Source: Inquilinus ginsengisoli_B
GTDB lineage: Bacteria > Pseudomonadota > Alphaproteobacteria > DSM-16000 > Inquilinaceae
Direction: 5' to 3'
Assembly (NCBI RefSeq): GCF_050434925.1
Contig: NZ_JBNDJK010000001.1
Location: forward strand, 7,998,001 to 8,062,000
Length of the DNA stretch: 64,000 nt
Below the pieces are notes generated by a model that searched no databases, was not told the origin of the DNA, and saw nothing but the letters and a program-made list of their open reading frames with translations. Shown here piece by piece: positions 23,308 to 31,151 of this stretch (position 1 is the first letter of the stretch; every line of letters starts with the position of its first letter). A program made the position numbers and the translations under genes.

Positions 23308-24095
23308 AGCAGAACCGCATCGGCGCCTGGATCGCCCTGATCATCGGCGCGCTGTACTTCATCGTGCCGCTGATCGGCACGCTGGAGTTCTCGCTGCGCA
23401 TGCGGCGCGGCGAATACAGCCTGGACGCCTATCGCATCGTGCTGGGCGACCCCGGCTTCCAGGCCAGCTTCCTGTATTCCTGCGTGCTGGCGCTGGCGAC
23501 CATCGCGGTCGGGGTGCTGCTGGTGGTGCCGACCGCCTATTGGGTGCGGCTGCGCCTGCCGCGGCTGCGCCCGGTGATCGAGTTCATCACTCTGCTGCCG
23601 CTGGTGATCCCGGCGATCGTGCTGGTGTTCGGCTACATCCAGCTGTTCAACACCTCCTCGATCCTGCCGCTCTTGGGCAGCGAACGCGGCACCGACCTGC
23701 TGCTGACCTTCGGCTACGTCACCCTAGCGCTGCCCTACATGTACCGCGCGGTCGACACCGGGCTGCAGGCGATCGACGTCCGCACCCTGACCGAGGCGGC
23801 CGAATGCCTGGGCGCCGGCCGGGCCCGGATTCTGTTCCGGGTGATCCTGCCGAATGTCCGCTCGGCGGTGCTGAGCGGCGCCTTCCTGACCTTCGCCATC
23901 GTCATCGGCGAATTCACCTTCGCCAGCCTGCTGAACCGGCCGGCCTTCGGCCCCTATCTGCAGCTGGTCGGGGCCAACCGCGCCTATGAGCCGGCGGCGC
24001 TGGCGATCATCGCCTTCGTCGTCACCTGGGCCTGCATGGGCCTGCTGCAGATCTTCGGCCGCGGCCGCCGCGGCTCCTCGGCGGCCACACGATGA
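23304..24095 (+). CDS. ABC transporter permease (PotC-type, second subunit)
   Basis: A 263-residue permease with six helices. IALIIGALYFIVPLIGTLEF is the first, and DVRTLTEAAECLGAGRARIL is the EAA-type ATPase contact loop. Conserved GAFLTFAIVIGEFTFASLLN near the C-terminus is typical of PotC/ThiP-like permeases. It partners with the preceding permease to form the membrane pore. The gene is flanked by ATGA overlaps on both sides (23304-23307 and 24092-24095), a strong sign of a single polycistronic transcript. Confidence 0.88.
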   Translation: MKQNRIGAWIALIIGALYFIVPLIGTLEFSLRMRRGEYSLDAYRIVLGDPGFQASFLYSCVLALATIAVGVLLVVPTAYWVRLRLPRLRPVIEFITLLPLVIPAIVLVFGYIQLFNTSSILPLLGSERGTDLLLTFGYVTLALPYMYRAVDTGLQAIDVRTLTEAAECLGAGRARILFRVILPNVRSAVLSGAFLTFAIVIGEFTFASLLNRPAFGPYLQLVGANRAYEPAALAIIAFVVTWACMGLLQIFGRGRRGSSAATR

Positions 24096-25222
24096 AGCAT
24101 TCGACCGCAATTGCGCCGCAGCCAGGTGAAGTGATGGACACGGACTTCCTCGAGATCAGCGGCCTGCGCAAGAGCTACGGACAGAACACCGTGGTCCACA
24201 ATTTCGACCTGGCGGTGAAGCGCGGCGAGTTCATCTCCTTCCTCGGTCCATCGGGCTGCGGCAAGACGACGACCCTGCGCATGGTGGCGGGGTTCGAGAT
24301 ACCGACCGGCGGGTCGATCCGCGTCGACGGCCGCGACGTCACCCGGCTGCGCCCCAACCAGCGCAATGTCGGCATGGTGTTCCAGGCCTATGCGCTGTTC
24401 CCGAACATGACGGTGGCCGACAACGTCGCCTTCGGCCTGAAGGTGGCGAAGAAGCCGGCCGCCGAGATCGCCCAGCGGGTCAAGGAGATGCTGGAGCTGA
24501 TCAAGCTGCCGCACCTGGCCGACCGCTACCCCTACCAGCTGTCCGGCGGGCAGCAGCAGCGCGTCGCCCTGGCCCGGGCGCTGGCCAACAAGCCGAAGGT
24601 GCTGCTGCTGGACGAGCCACTGTCGGCGCTGGACGCCAAGATCCGGGTGTCGCTGCGCGGCGAGATCAAGGCGCTGCAGCGCGACCTGGGCATCACCACC
24701 ATCTTCGTCACGCACGACCAGGAAGAAGCCCTGTCGATGTCGGACCGGATCGTGGTGATGAACGAGGGCTATGCCGAGCAGGTCGGCACGCCGTTCGAGG
24801 TCTACAACTATCCGCGCACCCGCTTCGTCGCCTCCTTCGTCGGGACGCTGAACACCCTGCGCGCCCAGGTGGTCGACGCCGCGGGCGGGCGGATCCGGAT
24901 CGACGGCCAGGACATCATCGCCGCCCGCGGCGTCGCCGGCGGCAAGGACGGCGAGATCCGCTCGGTGGCGCTGCGGCCGGAGGCGATCGCCCTGGCCGGG
25001 TCGACCGAGGATCGCGGCGAGGATCGGAACCGGATGCAGGGCACGATCGAGGATGTGAACTTCCTCGGCGCGGTGGTGCGGGTCCGTGTCCGCTTCCAGG
25101 AGAGCGCGGTGTCGCTGGACACCTTCAACAGCCCCAGCCTGGCCCCGCCCGAGCGCGGCCAGCCGGTCACCGTCACCTTCGGCCGGGACGATGTGCTGGT
25201 GCTGGAAGGCGAGCCGAACTGA
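24092..25222 (+). CDS. ABC transporter ATP-binding protein (PotA/FbpC-type)
   Basis: A 376-residue ATPase. Walker A is GPSGCGKTTT, the Q-loop lies in GMVFQAYALFP, the signature is LSGGQQQRVALARAL, Walker B is VLLLDEPLSALD and the H-loop is FVTHDQEEAL. The C-terminal ~110 residues form a TOBE-type regulatory domain (RSVALRPEAIALAG). It energises import by the two upstream permeases. ATG 24092 overlaps the previous stop; an alternative ATG at 24134 has AGGTGA at good spacing and starts at MDTDFLEISGLRKSYG, so the first 14 residues are uncertain. A strong terminator follows. Confidence 0.9.
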   Translation: MKHSTAIAPQPGEVMDTDFLEISGLRKSYGQNTVVHNFDLAVKRGEFISFLGPSGCGKTTTLRMVAGFEIPTGGSIRVDGRDVTRLRPNQRNVGMVFQAYALFPNMTVADNVAFGLKVAKKPAAEIAQRVKEMLELIKLPHLADRYPYQLSGGQQQRVALARALANKPKVLLLDEPLSALDAKIRVSLRGEIKALQRDLGITTIFVTHDQEEALSMSDRIVVMNEGYAEQVGTPFEVYNYPRTRFVASFVGTLNTLRAQVVDAAGGRIRIDGQDIIAARGVAGGKDGEIRSVALRPEAIALAGSTEDRGEDRNRMQGTIEDVNFLGAVVRVRVRFQESAVSLDTFNSPSLAPPERGQPVTVTFGRDDVLVLEGEPN

Positions 25223-25235
25223 GGCTGCCGGCGTA

Positions 25236-25262
25236 GGTTGGGTTCGCGGCGCGAACCCAACC
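25236..25262 (+). terminator. Strong hairpin after the ABC importer operon
   Basis: GGTTGGGTTCGC (25236-25247) and GCGAACCCAACC (25251-25262) form a perfect 12-pair stem with a three-base loop, 14 bases after the ATPase stop. It lacks a U-run, so it may act as a repeat-type terminator or mRNA stabiliser. The GTAGGTTGGGTT motif is itself a common dispersed repeat in many bacterial genomes. Confidence 0.65.
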
Positions 25263-25278
25263 CCTTCCATCCCCCATC

Positions 25279-25358
25279 CTGTCATGCCCGGGCTCGACCC
25301 GGGCATCCAGAGAGCGTCGACATCTTCTGGATTGCCGGGTCAAGCCCGGCAATGACAG
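25279..25358. repeat. Dispersed palindromic repeat, family B (full copy)
   Basis: CTGTCATGCCCGGG at the left and CCCGGCAATGACAG at the right enclose two inner hairpins, CCCGGGCTCGACCCGGG and TTGCCGGGTCAAGCCCGGCAA. The same architecture recurs at 41368-41459 and 44334-44424, with a half copy at 10690-10720. It separates the convergent importer operon and aldolase gene. Confidence 0.75.
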
Positions 25359-25373
25359 CGGAAGGAAGTGGCC

Positions 25374-26285
25374 TCAGACCCCGTACTTAGCCAGGTCCGG
25401 GCGCTTCGCCAGGGCGGTATGGACGATGGTCTCGACCCGGTCGCGCTCGGCCCCCTGCAGTTCCAGCCGCGGCTGCCGCACCACGGTCGAGGTGCCACGC
25501 ACGATCGCCTCGGCCAGCTTGACGTTCTGGACGAAGCGCAGCGACACGTCGAGGTGCAGCAGCGGCATGAACCAGCGGTAGATCTCGAGCGCCTCGGGGA
25601 TCCGGCCGGCCGCGACCAGCTTGTGGATCGCCACGGTCTCGCGCGGGAAGGCGCAGACCAGGCCGGCGACCCAGCCGACGGCGCCCAGCATCAGGCTCTC
25701 CAGCGCCAGGTCGTCGACGCCGGTGAAGATGTCGTAGCGATCACCGACGGTGTTCAGGATGTCGGTGATGCGGCGGACATCGCCCGAGGATTCCTTGATC
25801 GCGACGAAGTTCTTCTCGTCCGCCATCTCGGCGAACATCTCCGGCGTGACGTCGACCGCATAGGCGATCGGGTTGTTGTAGACCATGATCGGCAGTCCGG
25901 TGGCCCGCGCCACGGTGCGGAAATGCTGAATCGTCTCGCGCCGGTCGGAGACGTAGCGCATCGCCGGCAGCAGCATCAGCCCGTCCATCCCGGCGGCCGC
26001 CGCCCGCTCCGCCAGCGCCGCCGCGGCCCGGGTCGAATCCTCGGCCACGGTCAGCAGCACCGGGCGGCCGCCCGCCGCCTCCTTGACCGCGCCGGCGATC
26101 GCCATCTTCTCATCGGCGGTCAGGGTGCTGGCCTCGCCGATCGAGCCGCAGCAGATGATGCCGTCGACCCCGTTCTCGATCTGGAACGCGACATCCGCGC
26201 GCACCGCGGCCAGGTCGACCTCCTGCCGCGCATCCATCTTGGTGGTGATCGCCGTGTAGACTCCGGTCCAGCGCTGCCCCGCCAT
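25374..26285 (-). CDS. Dihydrodipicolinate synthase/N-acetylneuraminate lyase family aldolase
   Basis: A 303-residue TIM-barrel class I aldolase. It contains GVYTAITTKMD, the pyruvate-carboxylate-binding GSIGEASTLTADEK (a GTTGE variant), LMLLPAMRYVSDRRETIQHF, the Tyr of PIMVYNNPIAY and the Schiff-base Lys in FVAIKESSGDVRR. It condenses or cleaves pyruvate-derived substrates. True DapA normally has GTTGES, and the GSIGEAS variant plus the HLDVSLRFVQNVKLAE C-terminus suggests a catabolic paralogue, for example for a keto-sugar acid or hydroxyproline product. ATG 26285 has AAGGGA upstream. It is isolated on its strand, and the gap upstream carries a GntR-like palindrome. Confidence 0.85.
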   Translation of the reverse strand: MAGQRWTGVYTAITTKMDARQEVDLAAVRADVAFQIENGVDGIICCGSIGEASTLTADEKMAIAGAVKEAAGGRPVLLTVAEDSTRAAAALAERAAAAGMDGLMLLPAMRYVSDRRETIQHFRTVARATGLPIMVYNNPIAYAVDVTPEMFAEMADEKNFVAIKESSGDVRRITDILNTVGDRYDIFTGVDDLALESLMLGAVGWVAGLVCAFPRETVAIHKLVAAGRIPEALEIYRWFMPLLHLDVSLRFVQNVKLAEAIVRGTSTVVRQPRLELQGAERDRVETIVHTALAKRPDLAKYGV

Positions 26286-26610
26286 CGCGTGCATCCCTTG
26301 TGTTTCCGCCGCCGATCCGCCTGCGGCCGACCCAGAATACCTCTTGTATTTAATTTGTCGACAAACTTCGACAGGATGGAGCGAGCCCCTCGCCGGCTGC
26401 ATTGCACCGCAGCATTTCCTGCAGATCTATGTTGCACCGCAATATCGTATGATTATTCTCATCAAGGTGCAGAGAGACGAGGCGACGCCCGACGGGCGGC
26501 TTGGTCCCGCCCTCTTTGGACCACATTTTATGGGCATTTGACCGGCCTTCCGACACAAGGCCGTGATCGAATGATCCGACCCAACAGGTGAAGGTTTACG
26601 GGAGCGATCC
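26286..26610. promoter_or_regulatory. Regulatory gap with TTTGTCGACAAA palindrome and TTGCACCGCA repeats
   Basis: TTTGTCGACAAA (26354-26365) is a perfect 12-base palindrome of the type bound by FadR/FCD-class GntR regulators and sits about 70 bases upstream of the aldolase start. Two exact copies of TTGCACCGCA (26402-26411 and 26432-26441) are spaced 30 bases apart, about three helical turns, between the aldolase and the small plus-strand gene at 26611. No gene is supported in this 325-base gap. No regulator gene is adjacent. Confidence 0.5.
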
Positions 26611-26913
26611 ATGCCTGCCGTCAAGAATGTCCGCTACGTCACCAAGCGCGAACTGCCGACGATGGAAGACGCGCTGTACGCCGCCGAAGGGCTGACCGCC
26701 GACTTCGAGGAGCGGCTGCAGATCGCCGCCGAGCTGAGCGGCCAGTCGCTGGACGACGTCCGCGCCGCGGCCGACGCCCAGGCGGCGGAGATGGCGAAGA
26801 AGTCGACCCTGCGCATCACCTCGACCATCCGGTCGAACACCGGCAGCGCCGTGGTGGTGGAGCGCCGCCGCACCCGCAGCGTGGCGATGCCGCGCTCGCT
26901 GACCCTGGCCTGA
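26611..26913 (+). CDS. Small hypothetical protein
   Basis: A 100-residue predicted cytoplasmic protein starting MPAVKNVRYVTKRELPTMED at ATG 26611, with GGGAGCGATCC upstream. Residues 17-60 are predicted largely helical and acidic (AAEGLTADFEERLQIAAELS), followed by a basic C-terminal third containing TLRITSTIRSNTGSAVVVER. I recognise no domain. The codon pattern (G/C at third positions) and an intact frame favour a real gene. It is followed by a GC-rich hairpin GGGAGGCCCGGCCCTTCCGGGCC near 26924-26946 that may terminate it. No function is proposed. Confidence 0.6.
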   Translation: MPAVKNVRYVTKRELPTMEDALYAAEGLTADFEERLQIAAELSGQSLDDVRAAADAQAAEMAKKSTLRITSTIRSNTGSAVVVERRRTRSVAMPRSLTLA

Positions 26914-27121
26914 TCCACCCTATCGGGAGGCCCGGCCCTTCCGGGCCGTGGCCGACGGTTTCGATCCCGTGCTCCGCACGGCGCCAAGCGACGCTGCGGG
27001 CGCGGGATTTTGAGTCCGAGGGACCGTTTCCTCCGGCATAGCCTTTCCCATCCGAGATCCGGCTCCATATGATCACGGCCGTGCCATCGGACCGGCGCGA
27101 TCAAGTGGAAGGGTCTTGCTC

Positions 27122-29122
27122 TTGGATCTCGCGGACGCCCTGCGCGACCGGGCCCGCCGGGCCGGCATCGCGCCCGACTGGACCGACGTCACCGGCCAGA
27201 CCTGCAGCGTGGCACCGGAGACGCTGGAGCGGCTGCTGGCGCTGATCGGCGCCGACGAGCCGGCCGCTTCCGTGCCGCCGCTGGTCACCGGCGTGACCGG
27301 CCAGTCGATCCCCCTGCCGCCGGCGGCCGGCACCGGCGCCGCCATCCTGGTCCTGGAATCGAGCGAGCGGGCGGACATCACCGTATATCCGGGCGATGAC
27401 GGACGCTGCTGGGTGCCGCCGATCGACCGGGCCGGCTATCACCGGCTGCAGTTGCGCGACCGCGAGATCACCCTGGCGGTGGCGCCGCCGCGCTGCTTCG
27501 GCCTGGACCAGGTCGCCCGCGGCGGCCGGATGTGGGGCCTGGCGGCGCAGATCTACGGCCTGCGGCGCCCCGGCGACGGCGGCATCGGCGACAGCCGCGG
27601 CATCGCCGAGCTGGCCCGGGCGGCCAGCCGCGCCGGCGCCGACGCCCTGGCGCTGAGCCCGACCCATGCGTTGTTCACGGCCGAGCCGGAGCGTTTCGGC
27701 CCCTACTCTCCCTCCAGCCGCCTGTTCCTGAACCCGTTGCTGGCCGACCCCGCCGCGCTGTTCGGCCAGGGCCGGGTCGCCGCCGCGGCCCGGACGGCGG
27801 GCGTGGCCGAGGCGACGCGGCGGTGCGAGGCCGCGCCGCTGGTCGATTGGCCGGAGGCGGGGCGGGCCAAGCTGGCGCTGTTCCGCGCCCTGTTCGACGG
27901 CTTCGATGCCGCCGGCGGCGGTCTGGCCGATGATTTCGCCGGCTTCGTCCAGGCCGGCGGGGCGCTGCTGCAGGACCATGCCCGGTTCGAGGCGCTGCAG
28001 GCCGCCCGCCTGGCCGCCGATCCGGCCGACCGCGACTGGCGTCGCTGGCCGGCGGTGCTGCGCGATCCTGCCGGCGCCGCGGTGGCGGAGTTCGCGGCGG
28101 CGCATGAGCCCGAGGTCCGTTTCCACCTGTTCCTGCAATGGCTGGCCGACCGCGCCTTCGCCGCGGCCCAGGCCGAGGCCCGATCGGCCGGCCTGCGCAT
28201 CGGCCTGATCGCCGATCTGGCCGTCGGCATGGATGCCACCGGCAGCCATGCCTGGAGCCGTCCGGCCGATGTGCTGGGCGGCGCCAGCATCGGGTCGCCG
28301 CCCGACGCCTTCAACGCCGACGGCCAGAACTGGACGCTGGCGGCCATTTCGCCGCGGGCGATGGTCGAGACCGGCTTCGCCCCGTTCCTGGACACGCTGC
28401 GGGCGACGCTGCGCCATGCCGGCGGCATCCGCATCGACCATGTCATGGGGCTGGCCCGGCTGTGGCTGGTGCCGGACGGGATGTCCCCGACCGAGGGCGC
28501 CTACCTGACCTATCCGGTGGAGGACCTGCTGCGCCTGGTGGCGCTGGAATCGCATCGCCATCGCGCCGTGGTGATCGGCGAGGACCTGGGCACCCTGCCC
28601 TGGGGCTTCGCCGACAAGCTGGCGGACCACGGCGTGGCCGGCATGCGGGTGCTGCCGTTCGAGCGCGACGGCGGCGGCTTCAAGCCGGTCGAGCGCTGGG
28701 ACGCCGGAGCGGTGGCCATGAGCTCGACCCACGACCTGCCGCCGGTGGCCGGCTGGTGGCGCGGCACCGACATCGCGGCGCGGACGGAACTCGGCCAATA
28801 CGAGGATGGCGGCGCGGCGGAAAGGGCGCAGCGCGCGGCAGACCGCGCCCGGTTGTGGCAGGCAATCGGCGCCGGCCCCGTGCCGGAAGAAGCCGGCCCG
28901 GTGGTCGACGCGGCGCTGCGCTTCGTCGCCCGCAGCCCGTCGCGGCTGGCGCTGCTGCCGCTGGAGGATGCGCTGGGGCTGGAGCAGCAGCCGAACCTGC
29001 CGGGCACGATCGACGAATACCCGAACTGGCGCCGGCGGCTGGACCGGCCGGCCGGCGAGGCGCTGGCCGACCCCGCCGTGGCCGCACGCATCGCCGCAAT
29101 CCGCCGCGAACGGCAGCGGTAA
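27122..29122 (+). CDS. malQ: 4-alpha-glucanotransferase
   Basis: A 666-residue GH77 amylomaltase that transfers alpha-1,4-glucan segments between maltooligosaccharides or glycogen branches. Catalytic and binding motifs are FGPYSPSSRLFLNPLLADPA, IGLIADLAVGMDATGSHAW, GSPPDAFNADGQNWTLAAI, the nucleophile in GIRIDHVMGLARLW, the acid/base in VVIGEDLGTLPWGFADK and STHDLPPVAGWWRG. An N-terminal ~100-residue extension precedes the barrel, as in many bacterial MalQ proteins. No ATG is available; TTG 27122 is preferred because GGAAGGG lies eight bases upstream, while TTG 27116 is only two bases from it. No glycogen genes are adjacent. Confidence 0.9.
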   Translation: MDLADALRDRARRAGIAPDWTDVTGQTCSVAPETLERLLALIGADEPAASVPPLVTGVTGQSIPLPPAAGTGAAILVLESSERADITVYPGDDGRCWVPPIDRAGYHRLQLRDREITLAVAPPRCFGLDQVARGGRMWGLAAQIYGLRRPGDGGIGDSRGIAELARAASRAGADALALSPTHALFTAEPERFGPYSPSSRLFLNPLLADPAALFGQGRVAAAARTAGVAEATRRCEAAPLVDWPEAGRAKLALFRALFDGFDAAGGGLADDFAGFVQAGGALLQDHARFEALQAARLAADPADRDWRRWPAVLRDPAGAAVAEFAAAHEPEVRFHLFLQWLADRAFAAAQAEARSAGLRIGLIADLAVGMDATGSHAWSRPADVLGGASIGSPPDAFNADGQNWTLAAISPRAMVETGFAPFLDTLRATLRHAGGIRIDHVMGLARLWLVPDGMSPTEGAYLTYPVEDLLRLVALESHRHRAVVIGEDLGTLPWGFADKLADHGVAGMRVLPFERDGGGFKPVERWDAGAVAMSSTHDLPPVAGWWRGTDIAARTELGQYEDGGAAERAQRAADRARLWQAIGAGPVPEEAGPVVDAALRFVARSPSRLALLPLEDALGLEQQPNLPGTIDEYPNWRRRLDRPAGEALADPAVAARIAAIRRERQR

Positions 29123-29173
29123 GGCATGATCGTTCTCATAGCGCCTCTCCGGCGGGGCGTTCCCTGAAGAAAG

Positions 29174-29214
29174 AACCGTCATGGCGAGCCCCGCAGGGGC
29201 GTGGCCATCCAGCA
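29174..29214. repeat. Dispersed palindromic repeat, family A (half copy)
   Basis: AACCGTCATGGCGAGCCCCG through GGGGCGTGGCCATCCAGCAG equals, in reverse complement, the right half of the full repeat at 8639-8726. It stands alone between malQ and the following hypothetical gene, so it is probably a solo unit or deletion derivative. Its inner CCCCGCAGGGG hairpin could contribute to termination. Confidence 0.65.
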
Positions 29215-29296
29215 GGCACGGCCCGACATTGCGATGACCATTCAGCCAAGTGAGATTCTGCTGGCTTATATGTTCTGCTTTTGTTCTAATAAAGAC

Positions 29297-30235
29297 ATGG
29301 TCGATGCCATCCCAGCCGGGACTCCCTCTGCCGCTTCGCCGTCCCCCGACGAGCGGGAGGCCGAGGTGCTGTCCGGGCTGACCAGGCTCGCCTTGGAGAT
29401 GGCCCGGACCTTCCAGGCCGAGGCGGTGGCCGCCCTCGCTTCCGGCGATCTCGACCGCGCCGGCACGGCCGAGACCCGCTTCAGCACCCTCTTCCTCGCC
29501 ATCCGCCGCGCCGTCGCGCTCGGGCTCCGCCGGCAGCGGGAGGACGCCGCGTCGCCGGCCATGGACCAGGCCGCGATGCTGTCCGAGCTGATGGAGCTCG
29601 CGGAGGCGCTGGCCCGCGGCTTTCACGCCCTGGCCCTCGCCGCCCTCGCGGCCAACGATCTCGATCGCGCCGGGGAGGCGGAGACCCGCTTCAGCAGCCT
29701 GTTCCTCGGCATCCGCCGCGCCATCGCCCTGAAGATCAGGCTGCGGCAGCAGCGGGAGCAGGCGCAGCGTGAGGCCGAGCTCCGGCGCAAGGCCCGGCAG
29801 GACGAGAAGGACGGCCGGCGCCAGGCCGCCGCCCAGGGCGTCGCCGCCGCCATCGCCGCGGTTCCCGACGCCGAGGCCCAGGAACGGCTGACCGCCGATC
29901 TCCGGGAAAAGCTGACCGAGGACGAGCGCATCGACGTCGACCTTGCCGACACCGCCTTGCCGATCGAAGCCCTGATCGCCAGCCTGTGCCGGGCCCTCGG
30001 CCTGCCGCCCCGCGGGACTCCGCCGGCCGGCAGCCCCGCCGCGGCGGTGAAATCCGGGGCCGACGATCCAGGCGCCGGGCCGAAGGGCGAACGCCGCAGG
30101 CACAGCCTCGCCACTGGCGACTCCGGAACCGGGAACTCGTCCCGGCGCCGCCCGGGGACGACCGGCCGGCCGCCAGCACCGGCCCGCCCGCCACGGCCGA
30201 GCCCGATCCTGCTCCGCCCCCGCGGCCCGCCCTGA
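29297..30235 (+). CDS. Hypothetical protein with an internal tandem duplication
   Basis: A 312-residue protein of unknown function. Two homologous helical repeats of about 55 residues are visible: GLTRLALEMARTFQAEAVAA with DLDRAGTAETRFSTLFLAIR, and ELMELAEALARGFHALALAA with DLDRAGEAETRFSSLFLGIR, each ending in a basic, Arg/Gln-rich stretch. A charged coiled-coil-like region (QQREQAQREAELRRKARQ) follows, then an acidic segment, and finally about 75 Pro/Gly/Arg-rich disordered residues. No signal peptide or membrane segment is seen. ATG 29297 was chosen because upstream in-frame sequence overlaps a dispersed repeat. The repeated DLDRAG-AETRFS motif looks like a conserved ligand or protein-binding unit. 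Confidence 0.65.
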   Translation: MVDAIPAGTPSAASPSPDEREAEVLSGLTRLALEMARTFQAEAVAALASGDLDRAGTAETRFSTLFLAIRRAVALGLRRQREDAASPAMDQAAMLSELMELAEALARGFHALALAALAANDLDRAGEAETRFSSLFLGIRRAIALKIRLRQQREQAQREAELRRKARQDEKDGRRQAAAQGVAAAIAAVPDAEAQERLTADLREKLTEDERIDVDLADTALPIEALIASLCRALGLPPRGTPPAGSPAAAVKSGADDPGAGPKGERRRHSLATGDSGTGNSSRRRPGTTGRPPAPARPPRPSPILLRPRGPP

Positions 30236-30405
30236 TCGGCCGAACGCCGCCGCCGAGACAACGGGCACAACGCCCGGCAGACCACCTGCAGATGCCCGCC
30301 CACATCCACCGGCACGGCCGACCGGAAGCCCGGTCGCCCTGGCCGGAGCCATGCGCGTGGTGTTCCCGCAACCGGCGAGTCGTCTGGGCCGGTCTATCCC
30401 TTCTA

Positions 30406-30436
30406 TCCTCCCCTCCCGCGGGGGAGGGGGAGAGTG
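30406..30436. repeat. Dispersed GC-rich repeat, family C (single copy)
   Basis: ATCCTCCCCTCCCGCGGGGG followed by AGGGGGAGAG is a single hairpin unit matching the pair at 19361-19522. It lies in a 267-base gap (30236-30502) between convergent genes, where no other feature is supported. Confidence 0.65.
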
Positions 30437-30502
30437 GAAAGCTCAGGTGGTCGAATTCCGAAAGGGTCTCGCAAGCAGGAGAGGCAACGCCCGTGTGGCC
30501 TC

Positions 30503-31072
30503 TCAGCCGGCCGCCATCCGGCCGCTGTGCTCACCCTCGGCGAATTCCTCGACCATCCTGGCGTTGAAGGCCGGGAGGTCGTCCGGCGACCGGCTGGTGA
30601 CCACGCCCTGGTCGACCACCACCTCGCGGTCATAGACCGTGGCACCGGCGTTGCGCAGATCGATCTGGATCGCCTTGTACCCGGTCATCTCGCAGTTCTC
30701 GACCACGCCGGCGCTGATCAGCAGCTGCGGCCCATGGCAGATCGCCGCCACCGGCTTGCCGGCTTCGAAGAAGCTGCGGACGAAGCTGAGTGCCTTCTTG
30801 TCGGTGCGCAGCCGGTCCGGGCTGTGCACGCCGCCCGGGATCAGGAGACCGTCATAGCCCTCGGACGCGGCCTGCTCGAGCGGCACGTCGACCGGGAAGC
30901 TGTCACCCTTGTCGAGATGCTTGTGGCCGGTCACCTGCGCGGCTTCCGGACTGACGATGTCGACCTTGGCACCGGCCCGCTTCAGGGCCTTGACCGGCTC
31001 GGTCATCTCCACCTGCTCGAAGCCATGGGCGACGAGCACGGCGATCCTGCGTCCGTCGAGACGTTCGGTCAT
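30503..31072 (-). CDS. DJ-1/PfpI family protein (type 1 glutamine amidotransferase-like)
   Basis: A 189-residue protein with RIAVLVAHGFEQVEMTEPVK at the N-terminus, GYDGLLIPGGVHSPDRLR in the middle and the nucleophile elbow AAICHGPQLLISAG carrying the reactive Cys. The conserved Glu of HGFEQ (residue ~18) orients that Cys. Members of this YhbO/PfpI branch act as deglycases, glyoxalase III-like enzymes or general stress proteins; the protease activity once assigned is disputed. The sequence length is normal and no signal is present, so it should be cytoplasmic. The gene stands alone, convergent with the hypothetical at 29297. Confidence 0.88.
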   Translation of the reverse strand: MTERLDGRRIAVLVAHGFEQVEMTEPVKALKRAGAKVDIVSPEAAQVTGHKHLDKGDSFPVDVPLEQAASEGYDGLLIPGGVHSPDRLRTDKKALSFVRSFFEAGKPVAAICHGPQLLISAGVVENCEMTGYKAIQIDLRNAGATVYDREVVVDQGVVTSRSPDDLPAFNARMVEEFAEGEHSGRMAAG

Positions 31073-31151
31073 GCCGCTCTCCCTGGTCAGATGGACGGCC
31101 GCGGGACGCGGACCATCTATTCGGGGAATGGCCGGCGGCGAAGGCTGGTTC

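Noticed and set aside
27101..30352. A 1083-codon open frame on the minus strand across malQ and the next gene
   Set aside because: It is antisense to well-supported genes, has Arg/Gly/Ala-rich low-complexity composition without domains, and is explained by high GC lowering stop frequency.
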